The position numbers and the translations under genes are program-made. Positions 35,919 through 46,078 of a stretch of 64,000 nt of DNA are shown here, in pieces (positions within the stretch are counted from its first letter, which is position 1; every line of letters starts with the position of its first letter). Below the pieces are notes generated by a model that saw nothing but the letters and a program-made list of their open reading frames with translations, had not been told where the DNA came from and made no database searches. The stretch lies in the NCBI GenBank assembly GCA_949294185.1, contig CASFGA010000001.1, positions 62,001-126,000 of the forward strand, read 5' to 3'. This DNA comes from an uncultured Bacteroides sp. GTDB lineage: Bacteria; Bacteroidota; Bacteroidia; Bacteroidales; Bacteroidaceae.

Positions 35919-36898
35919 TAGAATGATGCATCATTTAACCTTACAGTCCAATCGTTTATCCGAATCTCCACATCATGCCAGGTATAGTCGTTCAGCAGGA
36001 AGATGACCGACCACTCGCTTTCGCGGTCAAGATATTCCTGATCTTCCATATCGGCATACCGCTCACTCTTCAGCAGAAGCAGATAGCGGACAAGGGGAAT
36101 ACTGGCCACCGTCTCCTGGCGCAACCTGCTGTAGACGGTGAGATATGGTTCGTTTTCCGTCACCAGACGCGAAGTGGAAAACTCGGCCTGAGCAACGGAT
36201 ACGACCGTACCCCCTTCTGAACCGCCCACCACCGTGCCGTCGCCCTGTGTCCACGGAAGGTAGGTCACAGTTCCGTTCGATATCACAGAGTTGTCATGCC
36301 CCATCAGCGTATTGTCATCCGTTATCCGAATTTCAAAATCCTCGATATCCAACGGGGCGGCTTCCGTATCCGCCTGCTGGAGCACCACACGGATGCTGTT
36401 CGTATTCTTCATCATGGGCAAAGTGACATCGCGATACATCTCCCCTTCCACCTTCACATCGACGACACCGTAGAAAAGGTCGTGCAGACGGTCGTCGGAC
36501 ATAAGATTATCATGATGCATCATCACGCCCAAATCGGCAAGCAGACTTCCTTCGTCGGGCTCACCGGTGACGGAAAAAGAATGTTCGTCACATTCCAGTC
36601 CGCCGTAGGCCACAAACCGGTAATTTCCTTCTTCCAAATCAATGGTCATACGGTAGGATTCATCCTGAAGAACTTCTCCCGTTTCCGTCCGCGTTCCCAC
36701 ATAATTCCCGTCTTCATCGTAGATATAGAGCGTCAGACAGTCCACCTGCCGTGAAAACGCATCGGCATACTCCATATTGTAATCGTATACGAAACGCAGC
36801 GATACACCTTTAGGGCAAGGATAAAGGTCTTCGTAAACATCGCACGAAGTCAGTACCGCCGCCAGTATGATCAAACAAGAAATGACACCTCGCTTCAT
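35918..36898 (-). CDS. Mfa2/FimB-type fimbrial anchor lipoprotein
   Basis: 326 residues. Signal peptide with lipobox LTSC, then the family-typical CP motif (DLYPCPKGVSLRFVYDYN) and YIYDEDGNYVG, the N-terminal domain of the Mfa2/FimB family (PF08842), which anchors the pilus to the outer membrane and limits its length. The C-terminal strand is VEIRINDWTVRL. The ATG at 36896-36898 is preferred; an in-frame ATG at 36914-36916 is possible and adds six residues. It follows the Mfa1-like subunit gene by 25 bp, the usual order. Confidence 0.85.
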   Translation of the reverse strand: MKRGVISCLIILAAVLTSCDVYEDLYPCPKGVSLRFVYDYNMEYADAFSRQVDCLTLYIYDEDGNYVGTRTETGEVLQDESYRMTIDLEEGNYRFVAYGGLECDEHSFSVTGEPDEGSLLADLGVMMHHDNLMSDDRLHDLFYGVVDVKVEGEMYRDVTLPMMKNTNSIRVVLQQADTEAAPLDIEDFEIRITDDNTLMGHDNSVISNGTVTYLPWTQGDGTVVGGSEGGTVVSVAQAEFSTSRLVTENEPYLTVYSRLRQETVASIPLVRYLLLLKSERYADMEDQEYLDRESEWSVIFLLNDYTWHDVEIRINDWTVRLNDASF

Positions 36899-36923
36899 AG
36901 TTTTATTCCGTTTCATTAATATT

Positions 36924-38579
36924 TCAGTTATTCTGGTCTATCTCAATGGTATATTCGCGCGTCACCCACGGATGTACCTTTATCGTCATCAGCATATAAG
37001 TAGGATCTTCATTTTCCGGTTCCGGCTCATCCGGATCTTTCGGATCGGGCACATCTTCCGCCGGATGTCCGAAACGAGTGATTGCACTGACGCTCAACTT
37101 ATAAACATTATTGCGTACCACAGCAAACTCCATCACTCCCATGCGGTCTTCATCCGCCGGATCGGAAATACCGTTATCATTATGACGGTTCCAATAGTAA
37201 TAATACATTTCATAGACACCGTTCACAGGACGATAGACGGTAAAGCCGACATGAGCCAAAATCTCTTCCCTGTCTTCTTCCGACGCATTTTCCACCGCAT
37301 TATAGTCGCCTTTCAAAGACTGGGCAGCTCCCGCAGCACTGGCGGCTTCTCCCACCATCGCCCATGAACCGTAAAGCTTGTTCTCATGCACATAAATGGG
37401 TTCCTTAGCCTCACCGATCACTTTTGCCAATGCTCCTTCACAACCTGTTCCTGCCATAATCCGCCCCTTGAAGACAATGCCGGTGGAAAGCGCATTCACC
37501 TGATTACCCCGATTAGGAACCGTATTTTCTGTGGCATAACGCCAGATGCGGTAGCCTTCCACATCTGCATATTTGTCTTCATCAGACTGAGCCAACGAAG
37601 AAAGCGAAGTCCATCTCCACGTATCGGGCTGCTCCAAATTATAAAAATAAGAATCTGTCTTTGCAGGCCACCCACTGACTATGTACTGCGACTTTTCCAG
37701 TGCATAAGGGTCGACCACATAATTGTCTCTTGTCTCCACCCCGCAAAGCTGTGTAATTCTCGTTCCGGCATCCGCCACCCGACGCAAGCAATAGAAACTC
37801 TTGTTCAGATTGACAAGCGCTATGTCCGTAAGCTGAATCTGTATGCCGGAATTGTCTGTGGCAGCATCGTCCACCCCATAAATATTCTCCGGATTTTCCG
37901 CCTTATAGTCAAAGCGCGCCACGGAACGTTCCACCGCCACTGCTTCATCCAGCAACGGAAAAGGACGCGATATGGAGCGGTAATCACTCCAGTCATCAGG
38001 CAGCGTCGCTTCGTATATCCGCGCATTCGACATCAGAAACCTGCCATCTGCCCATACACCGTCTGACTCCGCATCGGTCAGCGTGCAGACCTTATCTACA
38101 AAATCCGATACCAGTCCGCCTTCAGGAGTCTCTTCTGCCAAAGCCTTCAAGTCGACCGTAGGATTGCAGAACACATAGACATGAACCCGTCTGCCCGTCT
38201 GCCCTTTCAGGTAACGGAACGGCAGGGGAACCGCATAGTGGCTGCCCGTACCCTCTATGGGAGAAGCCTCCTCCAACAGACCAGAAGCCAAATTACGCTC
38301 TGTGTCGGCATCCGCCAATACAAGAAGGATTTCGGATATCCCGTTCTCCTTTTCCATTCCTTCTTCCGTACCGGCATCAGAAGTCACGTAATCGCTTCCG
38401 TCCGGTGTATCGGTCTGACTGCGCGAACTTCCATCTGAACCGGAAAGACCGACCGACAACTCCACATACACGTTGCCGTCCTGCTGTTCTTCCGGCAAGA
38501 CAGCCCCTGTATCCTCTTTACAGGAGACCATCCCCACAGCCATACACACTATTCCTATTCCGATATTGATACCTCTCAT
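36924..38579 (-). CDS. Mfa1-family major fimbrial subunit
   Basis: 551 residues. Lipoprotein signal MRGINIGIGIVCMAVGMVSC. The mature N-terminus YVELSVGLSG...SRSQTD and the C-terminal fimbrillin domain with MGVMEFAVVRNNVYKLSVSAITRFGHP are the hallmark of Mfa1 (type IV fimbrillin C-terminal family). A proline/aspartate-rich linker precedes the last strand IKVHPWVTREYTIEI, which would be donated between subunits. It is the likely shaft subunit; it lies 4 bp from the DUF3868 gene and 25 bp before the anchor gene. Confidence 0.88.
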   Translation of the reverse strand: MRGINIGIGIVCMAVGMVSCKEDTGAVLPEEQQDGNVYVELSVGLSGSDGSSRSQTDTPDGSDYVTSDAGTEEGMEKENGISEILLVLADADTERNLASGLLEEASPIEGTGSHYAVPLPFRYLKGQTGRRVHVYVFCNPTVDLKALAEETPEGGLVSDFVDKVCTLTDAESDGVWADGRFLMSNARIYEATLPDDWSDYRSISRPFPLLDEAVAVERSVARFDYKAENPENIYGVDDAATDNSGIQIQLTDIALVNLNKSFYCLRRVADAGTRITQLCGVETRDNYVVDPYALEKSQYIVSGWPAKTDSYFYNLEQPDTWRWTSLSSLAQSDEDKYADVEGYRIWRYATENTVPNRGNQVNALSTGIVFKGRIMAGTGCEGALAKVIGEAKEPIYVHENKLYGSWAMVGEAASAAGAAQSLKGDYNAVENASEEDREEILAHVGFTVYRPVNGVYEMYYYYWNRHNDNGISDPADEDRMGVMEFAVVRNNVYKLSVSAITRFGHPAEDVPDPKDPDEPEPENEDPTYMLMTIKVHPWVTREYTIEIDQNN

Positions 38580-38583
38580 AACC

Positions 38584-39990
38584 TTATTTCTCCTTTACGG
38601 TCAGTCTGTCAATTCTTTTCAGACATTCATCAGCTTCCTTCACTCCACCGGCTTTAGCTTTTTCAATATACGGACGGGCGGCTTCGTAATCGCCTTCCAT
38701 CGCCAGAAGCAGTCCGCGGGCATATTCCGCCTCCGGACGCGAACCCGCCTTGTCCAAATATTTGCGGGCGGCCTTCATGTCTTCCTTGCTCATCGCCACG
38801 TTGGCCGCATTCAGATTGGCCACCTCATCATCCGGATACAGACGAACCATCGTTTCAAACAATTCATTATACTCTTCGCTTCCCTGCTCATAATCAGAAG
38901 CGACCAGATACAGTTCGTGCAGACTGAGCTTTCCCGGCGATGTCTTATATACCCGCTTAGCCTCATCAATGTCCGCATACGAACGTACCACATATTCCAC
39001 CACATAGTCTGAATGACGCAAGGCCGGATAACAGTTCTTGAGCAGATAAGTATACGACTGAGGATGACGGCTCCGGATGGCCCACTCCTTCTGGTCGGGA
39101 TCCATATCCTTCGCTATCCACTTGAGAATCTCATCCTTGTCATCAAGAGCGGATGCTTCCACATATTTCCGCAAACCTTCCCAATCCTCCGGTTCCCACG
39201 AAGTGGTGAATACAGAGGGGGAAAGATGATACAGACGCTGTACATACTCCTTGAGAGCTTGCGTACGCCCTTTCGCCAGACGCGTATTATTGTCGTAAGG
39301 ACTCTCCGGAGAGGCGAATCCCTTGATGCTGACAGATGTAATCTGTGCATCGGAATCGTTTTTCACCACACCGATAGTCTGGCGGATCTTCTCCAGTTCG
39401 GCCGGATTGTTGCGGTAGTCCGGATAAATGACCGTCTCGTTCACCGGAAAGTCGATGAAAGCAGAACCTTTTATTTCGCGCACCTTGACCTTCTCCACCG
39501 GCGGCTGCACATAAGCATAGAGCGGCACAAAGGAACCCCGCAGCAGTTCGTCGCCGGTAAGCAGCAGGTCACTGCACCCGCATACATCCTCGCTCATCAT
39601 CAGGTCGGCATAGCGCATCCACGCTTCATAGGGCACACTCGCCTCATAGCGTATGGACGACACCTTGCTTTTACGATAAAAGAATCTGCCTTCAGCAATG
39701 GAGTCATTGCGCAGATGATAATAATAACGGTTACGCCCCACAAGCCATATATCAGGCAACGACCTGACATTCCCTTCCGTATCGCGCAACTCCGGCGTGA
39801 GAATCACTTCGCGGTTCTTCTTCATCTCCAGACGGGCGACATCCAAATCCATCGACACATAAACGTTTCCGCTGCTCCGGGTCACATCAATATTGCTAAC
39901 TTCCACCTGCCCGTCCATTACCGTGGTCTGAGCCTTTGCGCCTGCCACTCCAAAAACGAGTGCCAGGCCGATATATAAAGTCTTATTCAT
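38584..39990 (-). CDS. DUF3868 / OmpA-like periplasmic protein of the pilus operon
   Basis: 468 residues with a Sec signal peptide (cleavage near AKA-QT). The N-terminal part is DUF3868 (VSMDLDVARLEMKKNREVILTPEL). An OmpA-like peptidoglycan-binding segment follows (about 195-255, ISVSIKGFASPESPYDNNTRLAKGRT). The C-terminal third is TPR-like helical repeats (VRLYPDDEVANLNAANVAMSKEDM, KYLDKAGSRPEAEYARGLLL). Such proteins stand at the head of Mfa-type loci with DUF3575 proteins and may tie the pilus base to the cell wall (inference). Confidence 0.82.
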   Translation of the reverse strand: MNKTLYIGLALVFGVAGAKAQTTVMDGQVEVSNIDVTRSSGNVYVSMDLDVARLEMKKNREVILTPELRDTEGNVRSLPDIWLVGRNRYYYHLRNDSIAEGRFFYRKSKVSSIRYEASVPYEAWMRYADLMMSEDVCGCSDLLLTGDELLRGSFVPLYAYVQPPVEKVKVREIKGSAFIDFPVNETVIYPDYRNNPAELEKIRQTIGVVKNDSDAQITSVSIKGFASPESPYDNNTRLAKGRTQALKEYVQRLYHLSPSVFTTSWEPEDWEGLRKYVEASALDDKDEILKWIAKDMDPDQKEWAIRSRHPQSYTYLLKNCYPALRHSDYVVEYVVRSYADIDEAKRVYKTSPGKLSLHELYLVASDYEQGSEEYNELFETMVRLYPDDEVANLNAANVAMSKEDMKAARKYLDKAGSRPEAEYARGLLLAMEGDYEAARPYIEKAKAGGVKEADECLKRIDRLTVKEK

Positions 39991-40002
39991 AACCGGATTT
40001 TT

Positions 40003-40581
40003 TTAGAATGCATAAATCAGATTGACAGCGGCCTTGGTAGGTCCGAAATAATGATGGTCTCCCTCATCCAAGCGTTCACCGCAGGTGGCGCACGGATAAC
40101 GGTCGAAACGTGAGTAGGCATAGCCGATACCCAGCTCGAACTCCAGATTCCAGTGCCGGCTCAGCACCCACGAATAACCGTAGGCCACGCCCGCTCCCAC
40201 AAACCATCCCTGATAGCGACTATCCGACAGCTTTGACAGGTCAGTGCCCCAAAAAGAAATGCCATTGTCCAGATTGCCCACATTGTATTTTCCACCGTGA
40301 GCATGGAAACCAACAAAATGACCGATGAAGCGATTGCAGAACCAATACCGCGCTTCCGGCTGAATCAGCCAATGTTTCCACTTGCGGTCGTGAGACATCG
40401 TCCAGTTGTTATAGTTTCCCGACATCTCAAAAGTCCATTGCGGAGAAAGTCCGAATTCTACACCTGCATTGATTGTGGCCGTCGCATCATAAAGCAGATT
40501 TGTCTTTACCGCCACTTTCTGGCATCTTGCGCCGATGCAGAAAAATGTCATCACAAGAAATGTGCAAAACTTTAGATTCAT
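40003..40581 (-). CDS. DUF3575 outer-membrane protein, first gene of the pilus operon
   Basis: 192 residues. Signal peptide MNLKFCTFLVMTFFCIGARC, then the DUF3575 pattern VAVKTNLLYDATATINAGVEF and a beta-barrel-like series of strands ending AAVNLIYAF. DUF3575 proteins typically open type V pilus operons and may form an outer-membrane barrel for the export or anchoring machinery. The ATG at 40579-40581 was chosen for the signal peptide. It lies 12 bp before the DUF3868 gene. The 270 bp upstream contain no full consensus promoter. Confidence 0.82.
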   Translation of the reverse strand: MNLKFCTFLVMTFFCIGARCQKVAVKTNLLYDATATINAGVEFGLSPQWTFEMSGNYNNWTMSHDRKWKHWLIQPEARYWFCNRFIGHFVGFHAHGGKYNVGNLDNGISFWGTDLSKLSDSRYQGWFVGAGVAYGYSWVLSRHWNLEFELGIGYAYSRFDRYPCATCGERLDEGDHHYFGPTKAAVNLIYAF

Positions 40582-40980
40582 ATACCTATATAATTGTGTT
40601 CCCAACTACATTATACAAAAGCGTATACAAATCAAAGCAAAGTCACTTTTCAGACCTTACCTTGAATCCACGCCAAAACATACAAATCTGTTCAAGACTG
40701 CTTCTGCGAAAAAAGTCAAGAGATGTTTTCCTAATAAGACACACAAACACTACTCCGCCTTGGTTTCCTTGCGCTCAGCATTCAAACAGACCACGATAAA
40801 TCTTTTCCTTCACCACAAAGAAAAATAAAATATATAAAAGAAACAAGTGTTCGGATTAAAAATTATTCTGAAAAAATCACATTATTCCCCTGTTTGCGAA
40901 AACGCATCCGCCAATCCATACATGCACCGCGCACAGGCTTTCCCATGCCGGGGCGAAAGCCAACGGCGACATATCGAAAA
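40582..40980. other. Gene-free stretch upstream of the pilus operon
   Basis: About 400 bp between the DUF3575 gene and the alaS terminator. I found no supported gene and no full TTTG/TAnnTTTG promoter reading toward the pilus operon. A small palindrome, TATAC aaaagc GTATA, lies at 40612-40627 (30-45 bp before the start codon). The DNA is AT-rich at 40600-40860. Confidence 0.5.
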
Positions 40981-41028
40981 AAGCGGCGTGCTCGAACGGA
41001 TTCGCTTATCCGTCCAAGCACGCCGCTT
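40981..41028 (-). terminator. Terminator of alaS
   Basis: Perfect 12-bp outer stem AAGCGGCGTGCT/AGCACGCCGCTT with an inner ACGGAT/ATCCGT stem, followed on the minus strand by a TTTTTTCG tail. Confidence 0.85.
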
Positions 41029-41053
41029 GATTTTATCCATAACCGGATGCCGG

Positions 41054-43672
41054 TCAAAATCCGGCCAGTTCGACAATCTTGTCTACCGCTGCACTCAGTC
41101 CGTCAGGATTCTTTCCACCCGCAGTAGCGAAATGAGGCTGTCCGCCTCCGCCTCCCTGTATCAACTTAGCGGCCTCGCGCACAAGCTGTCCTGCATTAAG
41201 ACCTGTCTCTACCAAATCGTCGCTCATCGTCACGGTAAGCAGCGGCTTGCCGTCGTATTCGCTTCCGATAACGACGAAAAGACCTTCGGCAAACTGTCCC
41301 TTCAATTGGAAAGCGATGTTCTTCACCGCATCCGCCGGCATCGGGAACACTGCCTTGACAACCTTCACTCCGTTTATCTCCTTGGCATTCTCTATAAGCC
41401 TTGCCTTGACGGAAGCTTCCTTCTCTTTCATGAACTCTTCCACCTGTTTCTTCAAGCCAGCATTCTCGTCGATATACTTCGAGATGGCGGCCTTCAGGTC
41501 TGGCGCATTGTTAAAGAGAGCTTTCAGATCGGCAAGCGTATCCTGCACCGTGTCAAGCATCTCTTCTACCTTCGCTCCGGTAACAGCCTCGATGCGACGC
41601 ACACCGGCAGCCACCGAACTTTCGGAAAGAATCTTTACCATCCCAATCTTGCCTGTAGCCGACACATGCGTTCCTCCGCAGAATTCGACGGACGAACCGA
41701 ACTGCACCACACGCACCTCATCACCATACTTTTCGCCAAAGAGAGCGATGGCCCCCAGTTCACGCGCCTTCTCAATAGGCAGATTGCGGTATTCAGTCAA
41801 AGGAATGTTCGCGCGAATCTTGGCATTGACCAGATGCTCCACCTCACGAATCTGCTCGGGAGTGACTTTCTGGAAATGCGAGAAGTCGAAGCGCAGACTG
41901 TCAGGAGTAACAAGCGATCCCTTCTGCTCCACATGCGTTCCAAGCACTTGGCGCAAAGCTTCATCGAGCAAGTGTGTGCATGAGTGGTTGGCTGCACAGG
42001 CCGCACGCTTTTCCGTATCTACACAAGCCATCATCGGAGCGTCCAAATGTTCAGGCAACTTCTTGGCGATGTGAATAGGCAGGTTATTCTCCTTCTTGGT
42101 GTCGATAATGTCAATGCTTTCAAACTCGTTCACCAACACACCGGTATCGCCCACCTGTCCACCGCTCTCGGCATAGAACGGGGTTTCACTCAATACAATC
42201 TGATAGAGCGTCTGATTTTTCTGCTTCACCTGACGGTAGCGCAGGATGGATGTCTCATATTCCGTATAGTCGTATCCCACAAAGTTCGTCTCCCCTTCCT
42301 TCAGCGTAATCCAGTCGCCAGTCTCCACAGCAGCGGCATTGCGCGCGCGCTGCTTCTGCTTCTGCATCTCCACCTCGAAGCCTTTCACATCGGCGGTCAA
42401 TCCATTTTCACGCAAAATCAGCTCAGTCAAGTCGAGCGGAAATCCGAAGGTATCATACAGCGTAAAGGCATCCACTCCGCTGATTTCGCCCTTTCCGGCC
42501 GCTTTGGTATCAGCTATCATCTTGTCGAGCAGACGGATACCCGTTTCCAACGTGCGGAGAAAAGCTTCCTCCTCTTCCTTGATGACCTTTTCAATCAGCG
42601 TCTGCTGCGCCTTCAGCTCCGGATAAGCACCTCCCATGTTTTCTACCAACACCGGGATAAGCCTGTAGATGAATGCCTGCTTCTGGCCGAGGAACGTATA
42701 GGCGTAGCGCACGGCGCGGCGCAGAATGCGGCGAATCACGTAACCTGCCTTGGCGTTCGAAGGCAGCTGTCCGTCAGTAATGGAGAAGGCGATGGTGCGC
42801 ACATGGTCGGCCACTACACGCATGGCCACATCTGTCTTCTCATCTTTTCCGTATGCAGTGCCTGCCAGATCGCCGATGACCTTGATGATGGGCTGAAACA
42901 CATCGGTATCATAGTTCGAGCGTTTTCCCTGCAATGCCATGCAGAGACGTTCGAATCCCATACCCGTATCTATCACTCTCGCCGGAAGCGGTTCGAGGCT
43001 GCCGTCGGCCTTGCGGTTATACTGCATGAACACGAGATTCCATATTTCAATAACCTGCGGATGATCATGGTTCACCAATTCGCGTCCGGGCACCTTCGCC
43101 CGCTCCTCTTCCGGACGCAGGTCGATATGAATTTCCGAGCAGGGACCGCACGGGCCGGTATCGCCCATCTCCCAGAAATTGTCGTGCTTGTTGCCGTTGA
43201 TGATATGGTCTTTCGGCATGAACTGCTCCCAGTAGGAAGCAGCCTCATTATCGCGCTCCAGTCCTTCTTCAGGGCTTCCTTCGAATACAGTGGCATAAAG
43301 ATTCTTCGGGTCTATCTTCAACACATCCACCAGATACTCCCATGCCCAACTGATGGCCTCTTTCTTGAAATAGTCGCCGAATGACCAGTTGCCCAACATC
43401 TCAAACATGGTGTGGTGATAAGTATCGTGTCCCACCTCTTCCAAGTCATTGTGCTTTCCGCTCACGCGCAGACATTTCTGCGAGTCAGTCACACGCCTGT
43501 ATTTCGCCGGATGATTGCCCAAAATAATGTCCTTGAACTGATTCATCCCTGCATTGGTAAACATCAGCGTAGGGTCATCCTTGATGACCATCGGCGCAGA
43601 AGGCACAATCTGATGTCCTTTCGACTCGAAAAACTTCACAAACGAGTCGCGGATTTCATTTGCTGTCAACAT
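41054..43672 (-). CDS. alaS: Alanyl-tRNA synthetase
   Basis: 872 residues, full length. The class II catalytic domain starts [20 protein letters not shown] with [13 protein letters not shown]. The editing domain has metal-binding [11 protein letters not shown] (near residue 565) and [10 protein letters not shown] (near 665), and the C-terminal oligomerisation/C-Ala domain ends [18 protein letters not shown]. It charges tRNA-Ala, including the one at 15500. A -7 box (TATCTTTG) lies 45 bp upstream of its ATG, divergent from the peptidase gene. Confidence 0.97.
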   Translation of the reverse strand: MLTANEIRDSFVKFFESKGHQIVPSAPMVIKDDPTLMFTNAGMNQFKDIILGNHPAKYRRVTDSQKCLRVSGKHNDLEEVGHDTYHHTMFEMLGNWSFGDYFKKEAISWAWEYLVDVLKIDPKNLYATVFEGSPEEGLERDNEAASYWEQFMPKDHIINGNKHDNFWEMGDTGPCGPCSEIHIDLRPEEERAKVPGRELVNHDHPQVIEIWNLVFMQYNRKADGSLEPLPARVIDTGMGFERLCMALQGKRSNYDTDVFQPIIKVIGDLAGTAYGKDEKTDVAMRVVADHVRTIAFSITDGQLPSNAKAGYVIRRILRRAVRYAYTFLGQKQAFIYRLIPVLVENMGGAYPELKAQQTLIEKVIKEEEEAFLRTLETGIRLLDKMIADTKAAGKGEISGVDAFTLYDTFGFPLDLTELILRENGLTADVKGFEVEMQKQKQRARNAAAVETGDWITLKEGETNFVGYDYTEYETSILRYRQVKQKNQTLYQIVLSETPFYAESGGQVGDTGVLVNEFESIDIIDTKKENNLPIHIAKKLPEHLDAPMMACVDTEKRAACAANHSCTHLLDEALRQVLGTHVEQKGSLVTPDSLRFDFSHFQKVTPEQIREVEHLVNAKIRANIPLTEYRNLPIEKARELGAIALFGEKYGDEVRVVQFGSSVEFCGGTHVSATGKIGMVKILSESSVAAGVRRIEAVTGAKVEEMLDTVQDTLADLKALFNNAPDLKAAISKYIDENAGLKKQVEEFMKEKEASVKARLIENAKEINGVKVVKAVFPMPADAVKNIAFQLKGQFAEGLFVVIGSEYDGKPLLTVTMSDDLVETGLNAGQLVREAAKLIQGGGGGQPHFATAGGKNPDGLSAAVDKIVELAGF

Positions 43673-43716
43673 AATCGTTATATTAGTCTTGTAGTTAAAT
43701 TCCCAAAATCAATTTG

Positions 43717-43724
43717 CAAAGATA
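43717..43724 (-). promoter_or_regulatory. Promoter -7 box of alaS
   Basis: TATCTTTG on the minus strand, an exact TAnnTTTG match, 45 bp before the ATG. Confidence 0.6.
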
Positions 43725-43747
43725 ATCGGTTTTATTATTTTTGTCCG

Positions 43748-43755
43748 TATATTTG
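43748..43755 (+). promoter_or_regulatory. Promoter -7 box of the M23 peptidase gene
   Basis: TATATTTG, exact TAnnTTTG, 51 bp before the chosen ATG at 43807. It lies downstream of the longest frame's first codon, supporting the internal start. Confidence 0.6.
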
Positions 43756-43806
43756 GCGCAAAAACTTGAAGGTTTGTGTCTTTATTTTTATCAAAATCAA
43801 AGTTGG

Positions 43807-44775
43807 ATGCGTAAAGTCTATTACATTTATAACCCGAAAACCCGCACTTACGACCGTATCTACCCAACTGTGCGCCAACGGATGTGGGGATATGTGCGCC
43901 GTCTGGCTTTCGGCATCGGACTGGGGGCTGGCAGCTTTCTGCTCTTGCTGATGATATTCGGCTCCCCTTCCGAAAAAGACCTCCGGATGGAAAATTCCCG
44001 CCTTCAGGCGCAATATGCCATCCTCTCCACCCGCCTCGATGAAGCGCTGACGGTAATGGGACGCCTGCAGCAACGCGACGATAACCTTTACCGCGTAATC
44101 ATGCAGGCCGATCCGGTAGCAGACGCGCTACGCAACGCCGACTACGGAGAGACCAACCGCTACGAAGACCTGATGGATATGGCCAACAGCAAACTGGTGG
44201 TCAACACCACGCAGAAGATGGACTTGCTCGCGCGACAGGTATACATCCAGTCGAAGTCTTTCGACGAAGTGGCAGCCCTATGCAGACAGCACGATGACAT
44301 GATAGCCTGCATCCCTGCCATACAGCCCGTAGCAAACAAAGACCTGAAAAAAACGGCCTCGGGATACGGCACACGCGTTGACCCAATCTATAAGACCGTA
44401 AAGTTTCACGCCGGAATGGACTTTTCCGCCAACACCGGCACCCCCGTATATGTCACCGGAAACGGGAAAGTGACCAAAGCGGGATGGGACGGCCTGTACG
44501 GGCGATGCATCGTGGTAGACCACGGATTCGGCTACGTGACCCGCTATGCCCATCTCAGCAAAATCAATGTACGGGCCGGACAGAAGGTGGTGCGCGGCGA
44601 GACCATCGGAGAAGTGGGCTCGACAGGGAAAAGTACCGGCCCCCACCTCCACTACGAGGTGCATGTGAAGGGACAGGTGGTCAATCCTGTAAACTACTAT
44701 TTCATGGATCTGAACGCCGACGATTACGATAAGATGGTGGAAATGGCCGCCAACCACGGAAAGGTATACGACTAA
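43807..44775 (+). CDS. M23 family (LytM-type) metallopeptidase
   Basis: 322 residues. One membrane segment (about 31-50), a helical, partly coiled-coil linker (about 55-130) and a C-terminal peptidase domain. The zinc motif HAGMDFSANTGTPV (H-x3-D) and the downstream HLHYEVHV are complete, so it should be an active glycyl or DD-endopeptidase acting on peptidoglycan rather than a degenerate activator. The ATG at 43807 gives the usual MRKVYYIYNPKTRTYDRIYP start seen in Bacteroidetes homologues and agrees with the promoter position. The MerR gene follows 45 bp later. Confidence 0.9.
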   Translation: MRKVYYIYNPKTRTYDRIYPTVRQRMWGYVRRLAFGIGLGAGSFLLLLMIFGSPSEKDLRMENSRLQAQYAILSTRLDEALTVMGRLQQRDDNLYRVIMQADPVADALRNADYGETNRYEDLMDMANSKLVVNTTQKMDLLARQVYIQSKSFDEVAALCRQHDDMIACIPAIQPVANKDLKKTASGYGTRVDPIYKTVKFHAGMDFSANTGTPVYVTGNGKVTKAGWDGLYGRCIVVDHGFGYVTRYAHLSKINVRAGQKVVRGETIGEVGSTGKSTGPHLHYEVHVKGQVVNPVNYYFMDLNADDYDKMVEMAANHGKVYD

Positions 44776-44820
44776 CCGCCAATTGTCAGTTTCTTCAAAA
44801 CCCTAAAACTAAAAAGACAA

Positions 44821-45168
44821 ATGCCATTACGCTCTGACAAAGAACTGAAACTGTACTACTCCATCAAGGAAGTAGCCGACATGTTCGGCGTGGCCGAATC
44901 GCTTCTGCGCTACTGGGAGAAGGAGTTCCCTTTCATCACCCCCAAAAAGACAGGAGGGAAGGTACGCCAGTACCGCAAGGAAGACATCGAAAACGTGCGC
45001 CTGGTATACCATCTGGTAAAAGAAAAAGGCATGACACTGGCCGGAGCCAAACAGCGGCTGAAGCAGAACAAGGAAGAGACCGTGAGCCGGGCGGAAATCA
45101 TCTCGCGCCTGAAGAAGGTGAAGGAAGAACTGGTCAGTATGCGGAAAGAGCTGGACTATATCACGTAA
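44821..45168 (+). CDS. MerR-family transcriptional regulator
   Basis: 115 residues. The winged helix-turn-helix is clear: YYSIKEVADMFGVAESLLRYWEKEF, then a wing with GGKVRQYRKEDIENV. A short helical tail follows, with no ligand-binding domain and no metal-binding cysteines, as in the short MerR proteins near alaS/M23 in Bacteroidetes. The target is unknown. Confidence 0.88.
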   Translation: MPLRSDKELKLYYSIKEVADMFGVAESLLRYWEKEFPFITPKKTGGKVRQYRKEDIENVRLVYHLVKEKGMTLAGAKQRLKQNKEETVSRAEIISRLKKVKEELVSMRKELDYIT

Positions 45169-45207
45169 GCAATCCGCCGAAACCTTGCTTTTTTCATTTT
45201 TTCCCGC

Positions 45208-45215
45208 TATTTTTG
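45208..45215 (+). promoter_or_regulatory. Promoter -7 box of the ATPase-DUF4435 pair
   Basis: TATTTTTG, exact TAnnTTTG, 23 bp before the ATG at 45239. It makes upstream in-frame start codons unlikely and gives the pair its own promoter. Confidence 0.55.
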
Positions 45216-45238
45216 CTATGTATTATACCACTGAAGCC

Positions 45239-46063
45239 ATGAAGAAACAAGCCGACTACATCAAACGCATTGAGATAAAGGGACTCTGGGGAAGGAAAAA
45301 CATTTCATGGGACTTGCGCGCCGATGTAAACATCCTGAGCGGGGTGAACGGCATCGGAAAAAGCACCATCCTTAACAAGTCTGTCATCAGCCTCGACGCC
45401 CTCGAAGGCGGAGCGCTGACCAACGGTGTTCAGCCTGGAGTGTCGTTCATGTTCTCGCCCGAAGATGCCACCTACATCCACTTCGATGTGATACGCAGCT
45501 TTGACCGCCCACTCATCAGCTCCGGACTGCTCGAAAAGATAGGGAACCAAAACGTGAAAACTGAGCTTGACTGGCAGCTCTACCAACTGCAACGCCGCTA
45601 TCTGGACTATCAGGTCAACATCGGGAACCGCATCATCGAACTGCTCACGAGCGGAGTCATCGAAAACCAAGCGCGTGCTACCGATGTATCGCGTCCCAAA
45701 ACCCGCTTCCAAGACATGATAGACGATCTTTTCAGCGACACGGGAAAGAAAATCATCCGCAAGAGCAACGAAATCCAGTTTGAACAAGACGGCGACATAC
45801 TCACCCCTTACCAACTCTCGTCGGGCGAAAAGCAGATGCTCGTCATCCTGCTCACCGTACTGGTACAGGACAACCAACCTTTCGCGCTCTTCATGGACGA
45901 ACCTGAAATCTCCCTCCATGTGGAATGGCAGCAACGGCTCATCTCACTCATACGGAGCCTTAACCCGAATGTGCAGATCATACTCACCACCCACTCGCCG
46001 GCAGTCATCATGAACGGATGGGTAGATGCCGTAACCGAAGTAAGTGACATAACAACCCGCTAA
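45239..46063 (+). CDS. ABC-type AAA ATPase of a PARIS-like (AriA-like) pair
   Basis: 274 residues. Walker A GVNGIGKST (about 35-43), ABC signature LSSGEKQ (about 193-199), Walker B LFMDEPEISLH (about 217-227) and switch histidine THSP (about 251-254) make a complete OLD/Rad50-like ATPase with only a short helical insertion between the halves. The next gene, 15 bp away, encodes a DUF4435 (TOPRIM-like) protein. An ATPase plus DUF4435 pair is the composition of PARIS anti-phage systems (AriA/AriB). This ATPase looks short for AriA and sits among housekeeping genes, so the defence role is a hypothesis. Confidence 0.8.
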   Translation: MKKQADYIKRIEIKGLWGRKNISWDLRADVNILSGVNGIGKSTILNKSVISLDALEGGALTNGVQPGVSFMFSPEDATYIHFDVIRSFDRPLISSGLLEKIGNQNVKTELDWQLYQLQRRYLDYQVNIGNRIIELLTSGVIENQARATDVSRPKTRFQDMIDDLFSDTGKKIIRKSNEIQFEQDGDILTPYQLSSGEKQMLVILLTVLVQDNQPFALFMDEPEISLHVEWQQRLISLIRSLNPNVQIILTTHSPAVIMNGWVDAVTEVSDITTR

Positions 46064-46078
46064 AACAGAAAAATAACC

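Noticed and set aside
40582..41053. Invertible promoter controlling the pilus operon
   Set aside because: No pair of long inverted repeats around a promoter was found, and no invertase gene is nearby; only the alaS terminator and a 5-bp palindrome are present.
40847..41983. 378-residue open frame on the plus strand
   Set aside because: It is the antisense shadow of alaS and runs through the alaS terminator; no family resemblance.
45185..45238. Upstream starts for the ATPase (MLFSFF... or MYYTTEAM...)
   Set aside because: The TATTTTTG box at 45208-45215 would put the transcript start at or after these codons; ATPases of this kind start near the KRIEIKGL strand.
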